Assembly: GCA_011959285.1 (NCBI GenBank) | Contig: BLLW01000041.1 | Coordinates: forward strand, 1-32,980 | Reading direction: 5' to 3' | Length of the DNA stretch: 32,980 bases | DNA from: Lachnospiraceae bacterium | GTDB taxonomy: Bacteria > Bacillota > Clostridia > Lachnospirales > Lachnospiraceae | In this document: positions 1-7,516 of the stretch, piece by piece | Position numbering within the stretch: the first letter of the stretch is position 1 | Layout of the letters: every line of letters starts with the position of its first letter | Position numbers and translations under genes: made by a program | The notes under the pieces: generated by a model | Told to the model about the DNA's origin: nothing | The model's database searches: none | Seen by the model: only the letters and a program-made list of their open reading frames with translations

Positions 1-810
1 GCAATCGATGAGCAGATCGCCGCCATAAGTACCAATGGCGTGGATCAGGGTGCACTGATTGCAAAGTGGGGACCGGCAATTACCTATGCGGCGATTCTTG
101 ATCAAAAGCTGGCGGAACTGTCGGGAACACTTAACTCCCAGGAAAGCATGGCAAAGATGACGGCACTGGTACAGGGCGCAGGAAGCCTGGCAGACGGAAC
201 CCAGAGTGCCCTTTTAGGTGCAGCGGAGTTAAACAGCGGTGTCAATGAATTAAAAATCGGACTTGATTCTCTGGACAGCGGTGCCGGCGAACTGGCGGCG
301 GGAGCGGGCAGTTTGAAGGAGGGGGCAGCCACTTTAAAAGGTGGTACCAGTGAACTAAAGAGCGGTACCTCCACGCTAAAAAGCGGCGCCGGTGAGCTGA
401 AGGACGGGGCATCCGCTTTAAGGGACGGCACTGCCACATTAAAGGATGGAACCACGGAACTTAAGAGCGGAACAGAACAGCTGGTACAGGGCGTCGGAAC
501 TTTGAACGATGGCGCAGAAAGTCTTAAGGACGGCGCAGGCGCACTGCGGGATGGTGTACTGACACTGGATGAAGGGATGGGGACCTTAGATGAAGGTGCA
601 CTTGCGTTGGTGGATGGCATGTTTGAATTTGATGAGGAAGGCATCAGTAAGCTGACGGACCTGTTCGGAGATGACGTGGAGGATGTGATCGACAGATTGA
701 AGGCGGTGGCTGATGCAGGGAAGGAGTACAATACCTTTACACAGCTTCCGGCAGATGTGGACGGCAGCGTGAAGTTCATTATTAAGACAGAAGGGGTGGA
801 AAAGCAGTAA
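1..810 (+). CDS. C-terminal part of a heptad-repeat envelope protein (MMPL/RND or YhgE/Pip type), 5' end outside window
   Basis: The reading frame is open from base 1, so the gene begins upstream; a GTG at 40 is not a convincing start. The visible 269 residues hold about 22 consecutive seven-residue units of form G-x-x-x-L-x-x (residues about 59-212), such as GAGELKD and GTATLKD. They are followed by an acidic segment and a tail ending near SVKFIIKTEGVEKQ. Such G/L heptads occur in the extracytoplasmic regions of clostridial MMPL/RND-type transporters and YhgE/Pip proteins, where they form long helical stalks. I lean to an MMPL-type transporter because of the tail, but no membrane segment lies inside the window, so the choice is open. 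A hairpin with a short T-run follows the stop codon. Confidence 0.6.
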   Translation, partial: AIDEQIAAISTNGVDQGALIAKWGPAITYAAILDQKLAELSGTLNSQESMAKMTALVQGAGSLADGTQSALLGAAELNSGVNELKIGLDSLDSGAGELAAGAGSLKEGAATLKGGTSELKSGTSTLKSGAGELKDGASALRDGTATLKDGTTELKSGTEQLVQGVGTLNDGAESLKDGAGALRDGVLTLDEGMGTLDEGALALVDGMFEFDEEGISKLTDLFGDDVEDVIDRLKAVADAGKEYNTFTQLPADVDGSVKFIIKTEGVEKQ

Positions 811-840
811 CTATATAGAGGAAGTTTTTTGTACAAAGAG

Positions 841-880
841 GGGCTGTGTGCTAATTACTTAGTGCGGCAGTTCCTTTTTG
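841..880 (+). terminator. Probable Rho-independent terminator
   Basis: Imperfect hairpin with arms gggctgtgtgctaa (841-854) and ttagtgcggcagttcc (860-875), followed by ccttttt. It lies about 30 bases after the heptad-repeat gene and separates it from the MATE gene. The stem contains bulges and wobble pairs. Confidence 0.5.
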
Positions 881-1110
881 CATGGCAAAAAATTTCTTCT
901 CAATTGTGTAGTTAAATCCTCATATCAAAAATGTGGTGTGGAAAATTGATATGTATTTTCTTATAATTTACATTTTCTATAAAAATGAAAAATATGGAGC
1001 GGACAAGAGGAAAGATTCGTAAGAGACGATAACGTTTCAAATGCAATACAATATAATCAGTCATTTAAAAGCGAATTTCGACATATGAGCAAGGTTAGGA
1101 GGAAAAGAAA
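881..1110 (+). promoter_or_regulatory. AT-rich leader before the first MATE-beta-alpha module
   Basis: Non-coding stretch with a TATAAT hexamer at 1052-1057 but no good -35 box at 16-18 bases. AACGTTT (1031-1037) lies just upstream of it, and a second TATAAT lies at 962-967. Weak -35 elements are usual for activator-dependent promoters, which would fit control by the AraC protein encoded downstream; that is inference. The start codon at 1111 has a strong AGGAGG ribosome binding site. Confidence 0.3.
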
Positions 1111-2502
1111 ATGAACAGGAAAGGGAGGGATTTCACGGTAGGAGATCCCGGACGACAGCTTTTGATTTTTGCGTGGCCTCTTGTTTTATCCATGTTGCTG
1201 CAGAATCTGTATAATATGGCAGATACGCTGATTGTAGGAAGATATCTGGGCGATACGGCAATGGGAGCGGTAGGTACCTGCGGAAGTGTCACAAATGTTG
1301 TCTTGATGCTGATTGGCGGATGCACACAGGGGATGGCAGTGGTGCTTTCCCAGTATATAGGTGCGAAGGATGAAATAAAAGTAAAGAAGACGATTACAAC
1401 AGGTCTGTATATGATTGTGGGAATGGCAATTGTATTTGGGATTATAGGAATCGTGTTTGCCAGAAATCTGCTGATGTTGATTAACGTGTCAGGGGAGGCG
1501 CTTGACTATGCTGCATCCTATCTGGTGATTATCTTTGTGGGCTCTGTCGCCACTGCGCTATACAATATGGGAAATTCCATGTCAAGAGCCTTGGGAGATT
1601 CGGTAACTCCCATGATTGTGTTGATCGTTACCAGCATATTGAATATTTTTTTGAACATTCTTTTTGTGGCTGTTTTCCATATGGGCGTTCCGGGAGTAGC
1701 ATATGCAACCATATTGGCAACGATTCTTTCGGCAATCGTCTGCTGGGGAATCATCTGGAAGAAAATGCCCATTGTACATCCTGACAAAAATACCATTCGT
1801 CCGGATGGAGAAATGGCAAAGCTTGTGCTTAGAATCGGTCTTCCGTCTGCGCTTCAGTCTTCCACTGTCACGATCGGGATTCTGCTTGTCCAGGCTTTGG
1901 TAAATGCTTTTGACACGCCGCTGCTTCCCGTTATGGCTGCTTACGCTGCGGCAACGAAGATAGAAGCTTTTATTTCTTATCCGCCCGGGGGGATATCCCA
2001 GGGAATGCAGGTATTGGCAGGTCAGAACGTAGGCGCCGGCAAGTTCGAGAGAGTCGGCAAGGGGTTAAAAGCAAGTATTAAGATTATAGCAGTGTACTCT
2101 GTATTTTCGGCGTTTGTGCTGATTGCATTTGGACGGTTCTTAATGGGCTTTTTCACAGCGACTCCCGCTACCGTAACGATTGGCTATCATTATCTGGTAG
2201 TGACGGCAATAGGTGTATTCTTCTGTGGTATTGTTTTTACGGTACGTTATACCTTAAGCGGATCGGGGGATGCTTCTGCCGCCGTTTATATTTCGGTGAT
2301 AGAGCTGGCTGTAAGAATTGGCAGCGCTTATGTTCTTGCTCATTTTACGCCCCTTGGCTATATTGGGGTATTTTTAGGAACGCCCATTGGTTGGATGGTA
2401 TCGGGCGCCTATGCGGTTGTCCGTTATAGAAGTGGCAAATGGAAGAAGAAGAGGATTGTAAAAGAGGATCGGGAATCTGCCTCCGCAAATGTGGGAGCAT
2501 AA
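1111..2502 (+). CDS. MATE family exporter (module 1)
   Basis: A 463-residue membrane protein with about 12 hydrophobic helices, the usual MATE length and layout. Family hallmarks seen are an N-terminal LQNLYNMADTLIVGRYLGD segment, the SRALGDS motif near residue 160 and PPGGISQGMQVLAGQNVGAG in the second half. MATE proteins sit in the cytoplasmic membrane and export organic molecules by sodium or proton antiport. Start ATG 1111 is preceded by TTAGGAGGAAAAGAAA. It is only 34 bases upstream of the deglycosidase beta gene, so it probably heads that operon. It is clearly paralogous to the MATE at 17920, which also adjoins a beta/alpha pair. I infer export of an aromatic aglycone or toxic intermediate; the sequence alone does not give the substrate. 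Confidence 0.88.
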   Translation: MNRKGRDFTVGDPGRQLLIFAWPLVLSMLLQNLYNMADTLIVGRYLGDTAMGAVGTCGSVTNVVLMLIGGCTQGMAVVLSQYIGAKDEIKVKKTITTGLYMIVGMAIVFGIIGIVFARNLLMLINVSGEALDYAASYLVIIFVGSVATALYNMGNSMSRALGDSVTPMIVLIVTSILNIFLNILFVAVFHMGVPGVAYATILATILSAIVCWGIIWKKMPIVHPDKNTIRPDGEMAKLVLRIGLPSALQSSTVTIGILLVQALVNAFDTPLLPVMAAYAAATKIEAFISYPPGGISQGMQVLAGQNVGAGKFERVGKGLKASIKIIAVYSVFSAFVLIAFGRFLMGFFTATPATVTIGYHYLVVTAIGVFFCGIVFTVRYTLSGSGDASAAVYISVIELAVRIGSAYVLAHFTPLGYIGVFLGTPIGWMVSGAYAVVRYRSGKWKKKRIVKEDRESASANVGA

Positions 2503-2536
2503 AAATTTCATAAACAAAGAGAAAGGAGAGTAAAAG

Positions 2537-2983
2537 ATGTTTGACAATTTTCTGGTAAGAGAAAACAGTCTTCAAAACGTGGTGAGGGACGGCGAAATAG
2601 TTGGTTTTAAGTTCGATGTCCGTATCGCAGAGTACAGGGGGTGCTTTTTGAGCCTTCATAATGGGTATTATATTGATTTGGATGGAGAGGAATATCCAAG
2701 GAATCTTCAGAAGTTTGAAATCAATGGAATGCCGCCGAGAGATTTTGATGAAATTGCCAAGGCGGTATGGGAGCACTGGGATTATGGAGAATTTGGAACG
2801 GTGTATGTGGAGAAGCCGGGAGGACTTTCAAAAGGACATCACAAGCTGGGCATCATGCAGGGGGTTCTTATGCAGTATGGATGGCAGCCTCACGACCAGG
2901 AGTGGATCGACAATCCGCCGGATCCTAGAGATATGCCCTTTAAGCAGACAGAAGTTTATTATTATGATATGGTTGTGGAGTAA
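2537..2983 (+). CDS. C-glycoside deglycosidase beta subunit-like protein (DUF6379 type), copy 1
   Basis: A 148-residue soluble protein with no signal peptide. It has the pattern of the small beta subunit of C-glycoside deglycosidases (DgpB/DfgB/CarC type): an N-terminal LQNVVRDGEIVGFKFDVRI strand pair, a Y-x-D-x-D-G segment, a WEHWDYGEF motif and KPGGLSKGHHKL. In the family the beta subunit forms a complex with the TIM-barrel alpha subunit and helps shape the active site. The alpha gene starts 14 bases after its stop, the canonical order. Start ATG 2537 follows AAAGGAGAGTAAAAG. It is about 19 residues longer than the second copy at 16498. Family assignment is by recalled pattern, so the exact aglycone is unknown. 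Confidence 0.78.
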   Translation: MFDNFLVRENSLQNVVRDGEIVGFKFDVRIAEYRGCFLSLHNGYYIDLDGEEYPRNLQKFEINGMPPRDFDEIAKAVWEHWDYGEFGTVYVEKPGGLSKGHHKLGIMQGVLMQYGWQPHDQEWIDNPPDPRDMPFKQTEVYYYDMVVE

Positions 2984-2997
2984 GAAAGGAGATAAAA

Positions 2998-4038
2998 ATG
3001 GCTATTAAAAGAGGCGTTTCATTTTACAGCTACCAACAGGCGCAGTATTTTGGACAAATGGATTATCATGATATGTGTAAAGAATTGCATGACAACCTAA
3101 AATGTGATGGCGTGGAAATCATCAATGAGGCGACTGTGCCCGGATATCCTTTCCCGTCGAGAGCGTTTTTGGCAGATTGGGCAAATACGATGGCCCGCTA
3201 TGATTTAACACCGGTGGCACTTGACTGTTTCCTTGATACGATGCGCTTTAGGGATCATGTTATGAATAAGGCGGAAGCGGCTGAACTGATCAAGCTGGAT
3301 TTACAATTGGCACACGACATGGGCTTTAAGCACATCAGGACTATGACAGGACTGCCCGTGGAGGTTACAGAGCGTGCCCTTGATACGGCTGTCAAGCTGG
3401 ATGTAAAGATTGCATGGGAGATACATGCACCGATTCCCATCAGACCAAACCCGGAAATCAAGGGACTGTTCTGTGACAGTCCTGGAACTGCTGTAATGGA
3501 TACGGTGGAATTTATTAAAAAGACGGGTACAAAGCATGTTGGCTTCGTGCCTGATATGGGCATCTTTGCAAGAGGACCGCATCTGGATACGGTGGAGAGA
3601 ATGCTAAGAGATATGAAGGATCAGGGGCTTGCCAGTGAGATTACTGCCCTGATGAAGGAAGTTTCCTTGGGAGAATTATCTACAGAAGTGGAAAAGAGAT
3701 TTGCAGGAAGGCTTTCTGGGGAAGAAAAACGCACGCTTATGTGGAAGATGCATGCGGCGCCCGAAGATCTTGAGCTGATATTACCCTATGTATTTTCTAT
3801 TCATGGAAAATGCCATGATTTGACAGAGATACCTGGCAAACCCGGGCAATATGAGGAGCCGGCACTTCTCTATGAAGAGGTGATCGATGTTCTGAAAAAG
3901 AATAATTGGGATGGCTATATGTGCACAGAATTTGAGGGACAGCGTTCGCGTCAGGAACGTACCATGGATGATTTTGTGGACGAGGTGGATCAGGTAAGGC
4001 GTCACCATGAGATGATGGCACGGCTTATTGGAGAATAA
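2998..4038 (+). CDS. C-glycoside deglycosidase alpha subunit-like TIM-barrel protein, copy 1
   Basis: A 346-residue cytosolic protein of the sugar phosphate isomerase/epimerase (AP endonuclease 2-like TIM barrel) superfamily. It resembles alpha subunits of C-glycoside deglycosidases (DgpC/DfgA/CarB type), which cleave the C-C bond of a 3-keto C-glycoside by deprotonation and elimination. Candidate metal ligands and the general base lie in WEIHAP (E141, H143), PDMGIF (D186), HGKCHD (H269) and TEFEGQR (E311); the spacing fits the barrel strands. Start ATG 2998 is preceded by AGAAAGGAGATAAAA. It is paired with the beta gene just upstream, and a terminator follows. It is related to the alpha protein at 16916 but diverged, so the two pairs may serve different glycosides. 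Confidence 0.78.
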   Translation: MAIKRGVSFYSYQQAQYFGQMDYHDMCKELHDNLKCDGVEIINEATVPGYPFPSRAFLADWANTMARYDLTPVALDCFLDTMRFRDHVMNKAEAAELIKLDLQLAHDMGFKHIRTMTGLPVEVTERALDTAVKLDVKIAWEIHAPIPIRPNPEIKGLFCDSPGTAVMDTVEFIKKTGTKHVGFVPDMGIFARGPHLDTVERMLRDMKDQGLASEITALMKEVSLGELSTEVEKRFAGRLSGEEKRTLMWKMHAAPEDLELILPYVFSIHGKCHDLTEIPGKPGQYEEPALLYEEVIDVLKKNNWDGYMCTEFEGQRSRQERTMDDFVDEVDQVRRHHEMMARLIGE

Positions 4039-4054
4039 AACATATCGGCAAGAG

Positions 4055-4088
4055 CAGGGGGGCAGCTATCAGCCCTCCTGTGTTTTTT
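4055..4088 (+). terminator. Rho-independent terminator ending module 1
   Basis: Hairpin with arms caggggggc (4055-4063) and gccctcctg (4072-4080), a 9-bp stem with one G-T wobble and an 8-base loop, followed by TGTTTTTT. It lies 16 bases after the alpha-subunit stop codon, so the MATE-beta-alpha operon largely ends here. Confidence 0.85.
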
Positions 4089-4121
4089 ATATAAAAATAA
4101 ATGCATAGGAGGAAGAAAAAA

Positions 4122-4454
4122 ATGGCAGGAAAGCTGACAAAGGAAGATATTAAAAATTTTTATAAGGAATTTTTTCACGAACAGAAGATCGATTATGCAA
4201 AAAAAATCATAGCGCCGTATTATATCCAGCACAACCCAGGCGTGGAGGATAGCAGAGAAGGATTTATCAATACTTTTGCTGCTGCATTTGCTTCCGGCAA
4301 AAAGTTTAACATTGAAATCGAAGACATTGTCTTAGGCGAAGACATGGCGGCGGTCATACTGAAAAATCAGAGAGGATCCTTTGCGGTGGTGGATTTTTAC
4401 CGGATAAACAGCGAGGGACAGCTCTGTGAGCATTGGGATGTGTTTTCAAATTAA
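4122..4454 (+). CDS. SnoaL/NTF2-like small protein A
   Basis: A 110-residue soluble protein. The phrase YYIQHNPGVEDSREGF followed by strands ending in HWDVF is typical of the SnoaL-like branch of the NTF2 fold (COG4922 type), an alpha+beta cone that binds small hydrophobic molecules and in some members catalyses aldol-type or isomerisation reactions. Start ATG 4122 was chosen over 4101 because AGGAGG lies directly before it, inside the longer frame. It stands between the module-1 terminator and the AraC-GH39 gene and precedes a second NTF2-like gene. A role in handling an aglycone or keto-sugar intermediate is possible but unproven. Confidence 0.65.
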   Translation: MAGKLTKEDIKNFYKEFFHEQKIDYAKKIIAPYYIQHNPGVEDSREGFINTFAAAFASGKKFNIEIEDIVLGEDMAAVILKNQRGSFAVVDFYRINSEGQLCEHWDVFSN

Positions 4455-4524
4455 GATAGAGTGCAGATTAAAAAAGAAAAGGATTTGCAAAAAAAGAAAA
4501 AATTTTATAAAAGAGGGACTAGAA

Positions 4525-4860
4525 ATGAAGGAAGAACAAATGATAATAGAAATGTATGATGTAATATGCAATGCCAGAAAAACAGATAGGATCAGGGACT
4601 ATTTTTCGGAGGAATTTGAAGAGATCACGCCCGGATTTGAAGGGAAAGGACCGGAGGCGTTCCTTAAAAGAAATGAGGATTTCTTTACCTCTGCGGGCGC
4701 TGCCATAGAAATGGTAAAGGTCTTTGCAGATACACAAAAGCCAACGGTGGGTGTCTATGCAAAAGCAAGATTCAAAGGGAAAACATTATTTCGTATTGCA
4801 GGTTTTTTTGAAATCAAAGACGGAAAGATTGTATCTCACAAATCACTTCATCAACAATAA
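4525..4860 (+). CDS. NTF2-like small protein B
   Basis: A 111-residue soluble protein with the NTF2-like pattern: N-terminal helices (YDVICNARKTDRIRDYFSEEF), a central ITPGFEGKGPEAF segment and C-terminal strands ending FFEIKDGKIVSHKSLHQ. Start ATG 4525 is preceded by AAGAGGGACTAGAA. An in-frame upstream extension to 4426 is lysine-rich, overlaps the previous gene and has no ribosome site, so I rejected it. The next gene (AraC-GH39) starts 17 bases after its stop, suggesting co-transcription. It differs from protein A beyond the shared fold. Function unknown. Confidence 0.62.
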   Translation: MKEEQMIIEMYDVICNARKTDRIRDYFSEEFEEITPGFEGKGPEAFLKRNEDFFTSAGAAIEMVKVFADTQKPTVGVYAKARFKGKTLFRIAGFFEIKDGKIVSHKSLHQQ

Positions 4861-4877
4861 CAAAGGAGGGTTTGCCT

Positions 4878-7259
4878 ATGCCTGGATTGGGAGTTTGGTT
4901 CAGAATTGAGCAGATGAAAAGCGAAGCACATAGAAACAGTCCAAGGATGGAGCTTCTATATGTCATTGACGGGAAATTGTGCATTACGCTGGGAGAGCAG
5001 AATATCATACTGCAGAAGGAAGATATGTATTTTGTAAACGCAGGGTGCTCCGTCAGTTGTGTTGCCCTTCGCTCCGGCATTTTGTTCCGGATTTCTGTGG
5101 AACCGTCGGTACTGGAGGAGGAAATTGGAGGAGAGCATATTGAGATTGATCTTGACAGCACGCAGGCGGAAAGGAATGACACCCGCTATCGCCAGCTTCG
5201 GGTCTATATGATTGAGCTTATAAGGAGCTGTCTTTGCGGAGGAAATTCTGACAAATTTGATCAATACTCCAAGTGCTATCTGATTTTGGGATACTTGACC
5301 AAGTATTTCCGCAAGGTAAATGAGCGGGAGGAGAAAGCGGATTCTTATCAAAAGTACACGGATGAAGTCATTCGGTTTATTTGGGAGAACTATGACAAGC
5401 AGATAACCCTTCAGGATATGGCAGATAAGCTTTATATTACCAACTCTCATTTGTCGAGGGTACTGAAAAAAAGTCTTGGAAAGAATTTCAGATCTTATAT
5501 CAACGAGGTACGTCTTTTAAGGGCTGTGGAAGAGCTGGAAAACAGCGATAAGTCTATCCTGCGTATCGCCAATGACAATGGTTTTTCGGGCTTGGCAGCT
5601 TTCAACAAGGCGTTTAAGGAAAGCTATGCAGTTTCGCCTACCGTCTATAGGCGGCGGTTCAGGGATAAAGAAAAGGTCAGGGAAGAAGACAAGAGCACTT
5701 TAACAGAAGCGGCGCTGGTGAGCGTGGAAAGCAGCTTTGCGCATTTGATGACGGATAAGGGGATGCCGGAACTGGAGATTTCATCTTTTGTGGGAAACTA
5801 TACGCCTTATACAAAGCCCTGGCAGGATGTGATTAATGTGGGAACTGCCGCAGAACTTTTAAATAATAAAATTCAGCACCATATTCTGCGGGCAAAGCGG
5901 GAGCTTGGATATAAATATGTAAGGTTCTGGGGAATCTTTCAGGATGAGCTTTTAATCATGCCGCGTGCATTAGGGGACCGCCCCAACTTTAGCCGTCTGG
6001 ATGACAGTATCAACTTTTTGCTGAACAACGATTTGAAGCCGTTTATTCAGATGGGTCCAAAGCCTAGAAATATTATCCGCGGTCTTGGCAATAGCATTAT
6101 GCCTTCCGGCGCGCATCAGAGTCTTATATTGACATATGATGAACAGCAATGGAAGCAGTTGGTAGACAGTTTTATGAACCATCTTATGATTTATTATGGG
6201 GAGGATGAAATCAACACATGGATATTTGAAATGTGGAATCCTTATCCATGGGACAAGCAGTGGTATGAATGGTTCAAGCCTTTGAAGTACGCAGATTGCA
6301 GTAAGGTGGTCAAGAAATATGCGCCCAATGCATTCTTTGGGGGCGGGGAATTTGTAAGCTCTATGCTTTCAGGGCTGCCGGCAAAGCTTGGGGAGCTGGA
6401 AAAGCTTGGGACAAATTCGGATTTTCTCTCCTTTGCCATGTTTCCTTACGAGCCGGACGGGGTATCCTTGCCGCCGCTGGAGACAAACATCAATTTTATG
6501 CGGGACAGCTTAAAAAAAATTAGGAAAATGATGGAGGACTGCGGCGCTTCACACAAAAAACTTTATCTGGATCTCTGGAACAATACGATTTCCAGCCGGA
6601 ATGTCTTAAATGACGCGGTCTATAGAGGCGCTTATATCATTAAGAATGCCATTGACGCCATAGGCGAAGTGGATCAGCTCTGTTTTTGGCAGTGCACAGA
6701 TGCTTTTACGGAAGACTTTGACTCTGACGGTATTCTCCATGGGGGGAGCGGAATAATGACCAGGGATGGATTTTTTAAGCCTGCCGCATATGCCTTTGGC
6801 TTTTTGAAGCGTCTTTATGGAAAATTGATTGAGAAAAACGACAATTACATGATTACCACCAATGGTCATGGCAATTATGCCATTATCTATCATAATTTAA
6901 AGGCGCTGCTTGGCAGTATTTATTTAAAAAAAGAGGATGCCCTTCGCTATGAAGATCTTCATGAGGCGTTTGAAGACAATAATTCCATGAAGCTTAAGTT
7001 TAAACTCAGCGGGATGGTGGATGGCTATTATGATGTCCGTTTCCAGCATGTAGATAAATACAGCGGCAGTATATTGGACGAATGGAAGCAAATTGGAGGT
7101 TTTACGGATATGCCTAAGGAAGATAAGCAATATCTTGAAAATGTAAGTATACCGAAACGGTATTTTGTAAGAAAAAAGGTAATAGAAGGAATGATGGAAC
7201 TGGAACTTGAGGCTCTGGCGAATGGTTTTGGGCTGATTGAGATTATGTTTCGGGGATGA
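4878..7259 (+). CDS. AraC-family regulator fused to a catalytically dead GH39-like domain
   Basis: A 793-residue three-part protein. Residues about 1-85 look like a cupin-type AraC sensor domain (MELLYVIDGKLCITLGEQ). Residues about 160-262 hold two helix-turn-helix units (LQDMADKLYITNSHLSRVLK and ILRIANDNGFSGLAAFNKAF), which bind DNA. Residues about 300-790 resemble glycoside hydrolase family 39 (LGYKYVRFWGIFQDEL, then KNAIDAIGEVDQLCFW). In active GH39 enzymes the acid/base lies in a WNEP motif and the nucleophile in TEWN. Here these read MWNPYPW (residues 452-458) and LDLWNN (564-569), so both glutamates are gone. I infer a sugar or glycoside sensor driving the two flanking operons. ATG 4878 was chosen over TTG 4872 because GGAGGG is 7 bases upstream. 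Confidence 0.85.
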   Translation: MPGLGVWFRIEQMKSEAHRNSPRMELLYVIDGKLCITLGEQNIILQKEDMYFVNAGCSVSCVALRSGILFRISVEPSVLEEEIGGEHIEIDLDSTQAERNDTRYRQLRVYMIELIRSCLCGGNSDKFDQYSKCYLILGYLTKYFRKVNEREEKADSYQKYTDEVIRFIWENYDKQITLQDMADKLYITNSHLSRVLKKSLGKNFRSYINEVRLLRAVEELENSDKSILRIANDNGFSGLAAFNKAFKESYAVSPTVYRRRFRDKEKVREEDKSTLTEAALVSVESSFAHLMTDKGMPELEISSFVGNYTPYTKPWQDVINVGTAAELLNNKIQHHILRAKRELGYKYVRFWGIFQDELLIMPRALGDRPNFSRLDDSINFLLNNDLKPFIQMGPKPRNIIRGLGNSIMPSGAHQSLILTYDEQQWKQLVDSFMNHLMIYYGEDEINTWIFEMWNPYPWDKQWYEWFKPLKYADCSKVVKKYAPNAFFGGGEFVSSMLSGLPAKLGELEKLGTNSDFLSFAMFPYEPDGVSLPPLETNINFMRDSLKKIRKMMEDCGASHKKLYLDLWNNTISSRNVLNDAVYRGAYIIKNAIDAIGEVDQLCFWQCTDAFTEDFDSDGILHGGSGIMTRDGFFKPAAYAFGFLKRLYGKLIEKNDNYMITTNGHGNYAIIYHNLKALLGSIYLKKEDALRYEDLHEAFEDNNSMKLKFKLSGMVDGYYDVRFQHVDKYSGSILDEWKQIGGFTDMPKEDKQYLENVSIPKRYFVRKKVIEGMMELELEALANGFGLIEIMFRG

Positions 7260-7274
7260 TCCTATGCTTTTTGG

Positions 7275-7318
7275 GGCTATGTCAAAAACATTATATTTTT
7301 TTTTGACATAGCCTTTTG
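7275..7318 (+). terminator. Strong Rho-independent terminator after the AraC-GH39 gene
   Basis: Perfect 14-bp inverted repeat, ggctatgtcaaaaa (7275-7288... arm within one base) and tttttgacatagcc (7300-7313), with an 11-base loop, followed by TTTTGG. The A and T tracts let it work in either direction. It separates the regulator from the long operon starting at 7517. Confidence 0.85.
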
Positions 7319-7516
7319 GTTTATTTATTGCAATCTCATAAAACCCAATAAGTTTGTAGTAAAATGTCAATTTGCGCCATAGATTCATTTCCGGCAAGAT
7401 TTATAATTATAAGTAAGTTAAAGAGAAATGAATAGGCGTATTTTTAGTACTTTTCCGAAAGGCAAAATGATATATGGTGAAAATGTACAAAAATACGAGA
7501 AAAACAGGAGGGCGTT
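7319..7516 (+). promoter_or_regulatory. Leader and probable promoter region of the long catabolic operon
   Basis: About 200 non-coding, AT-rich bases between the terminator and the first dehydrogenase gene. TATAAT at 7402-7407 is the best -10 candidate; the 17-base-upstream hexamer (atagat) is a poor -35. No gene lies here and I saw no riboswitch fold. An activator-dependent promoter used by the adjacent AraC protein is the simplest reading, by inference. Confidence 0.4.

Noticed and set aside
175-640. Repeat-rich DNA that could be taken for a CRISPR or minisatellite
   Set aside because: The period is 21 bases and stays in frame, coding for protein heptads; there are no unique spacers.
102-836. 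Long minus-strand open frame (244 codons) opposite the heptad-repeat gene
   Set aside because: It is rich in Ser/Pro/Ala as expected from the antisense of G/L repeats, has no ribosome site and the plus frame is clearly real.
4878-7259. Annotation as an active GH39 beta-xylosidase
   Set aside because: Both catalytic glutamates are replaced and the protein has no secretion signal but does carry an AraC DNA-binding region.
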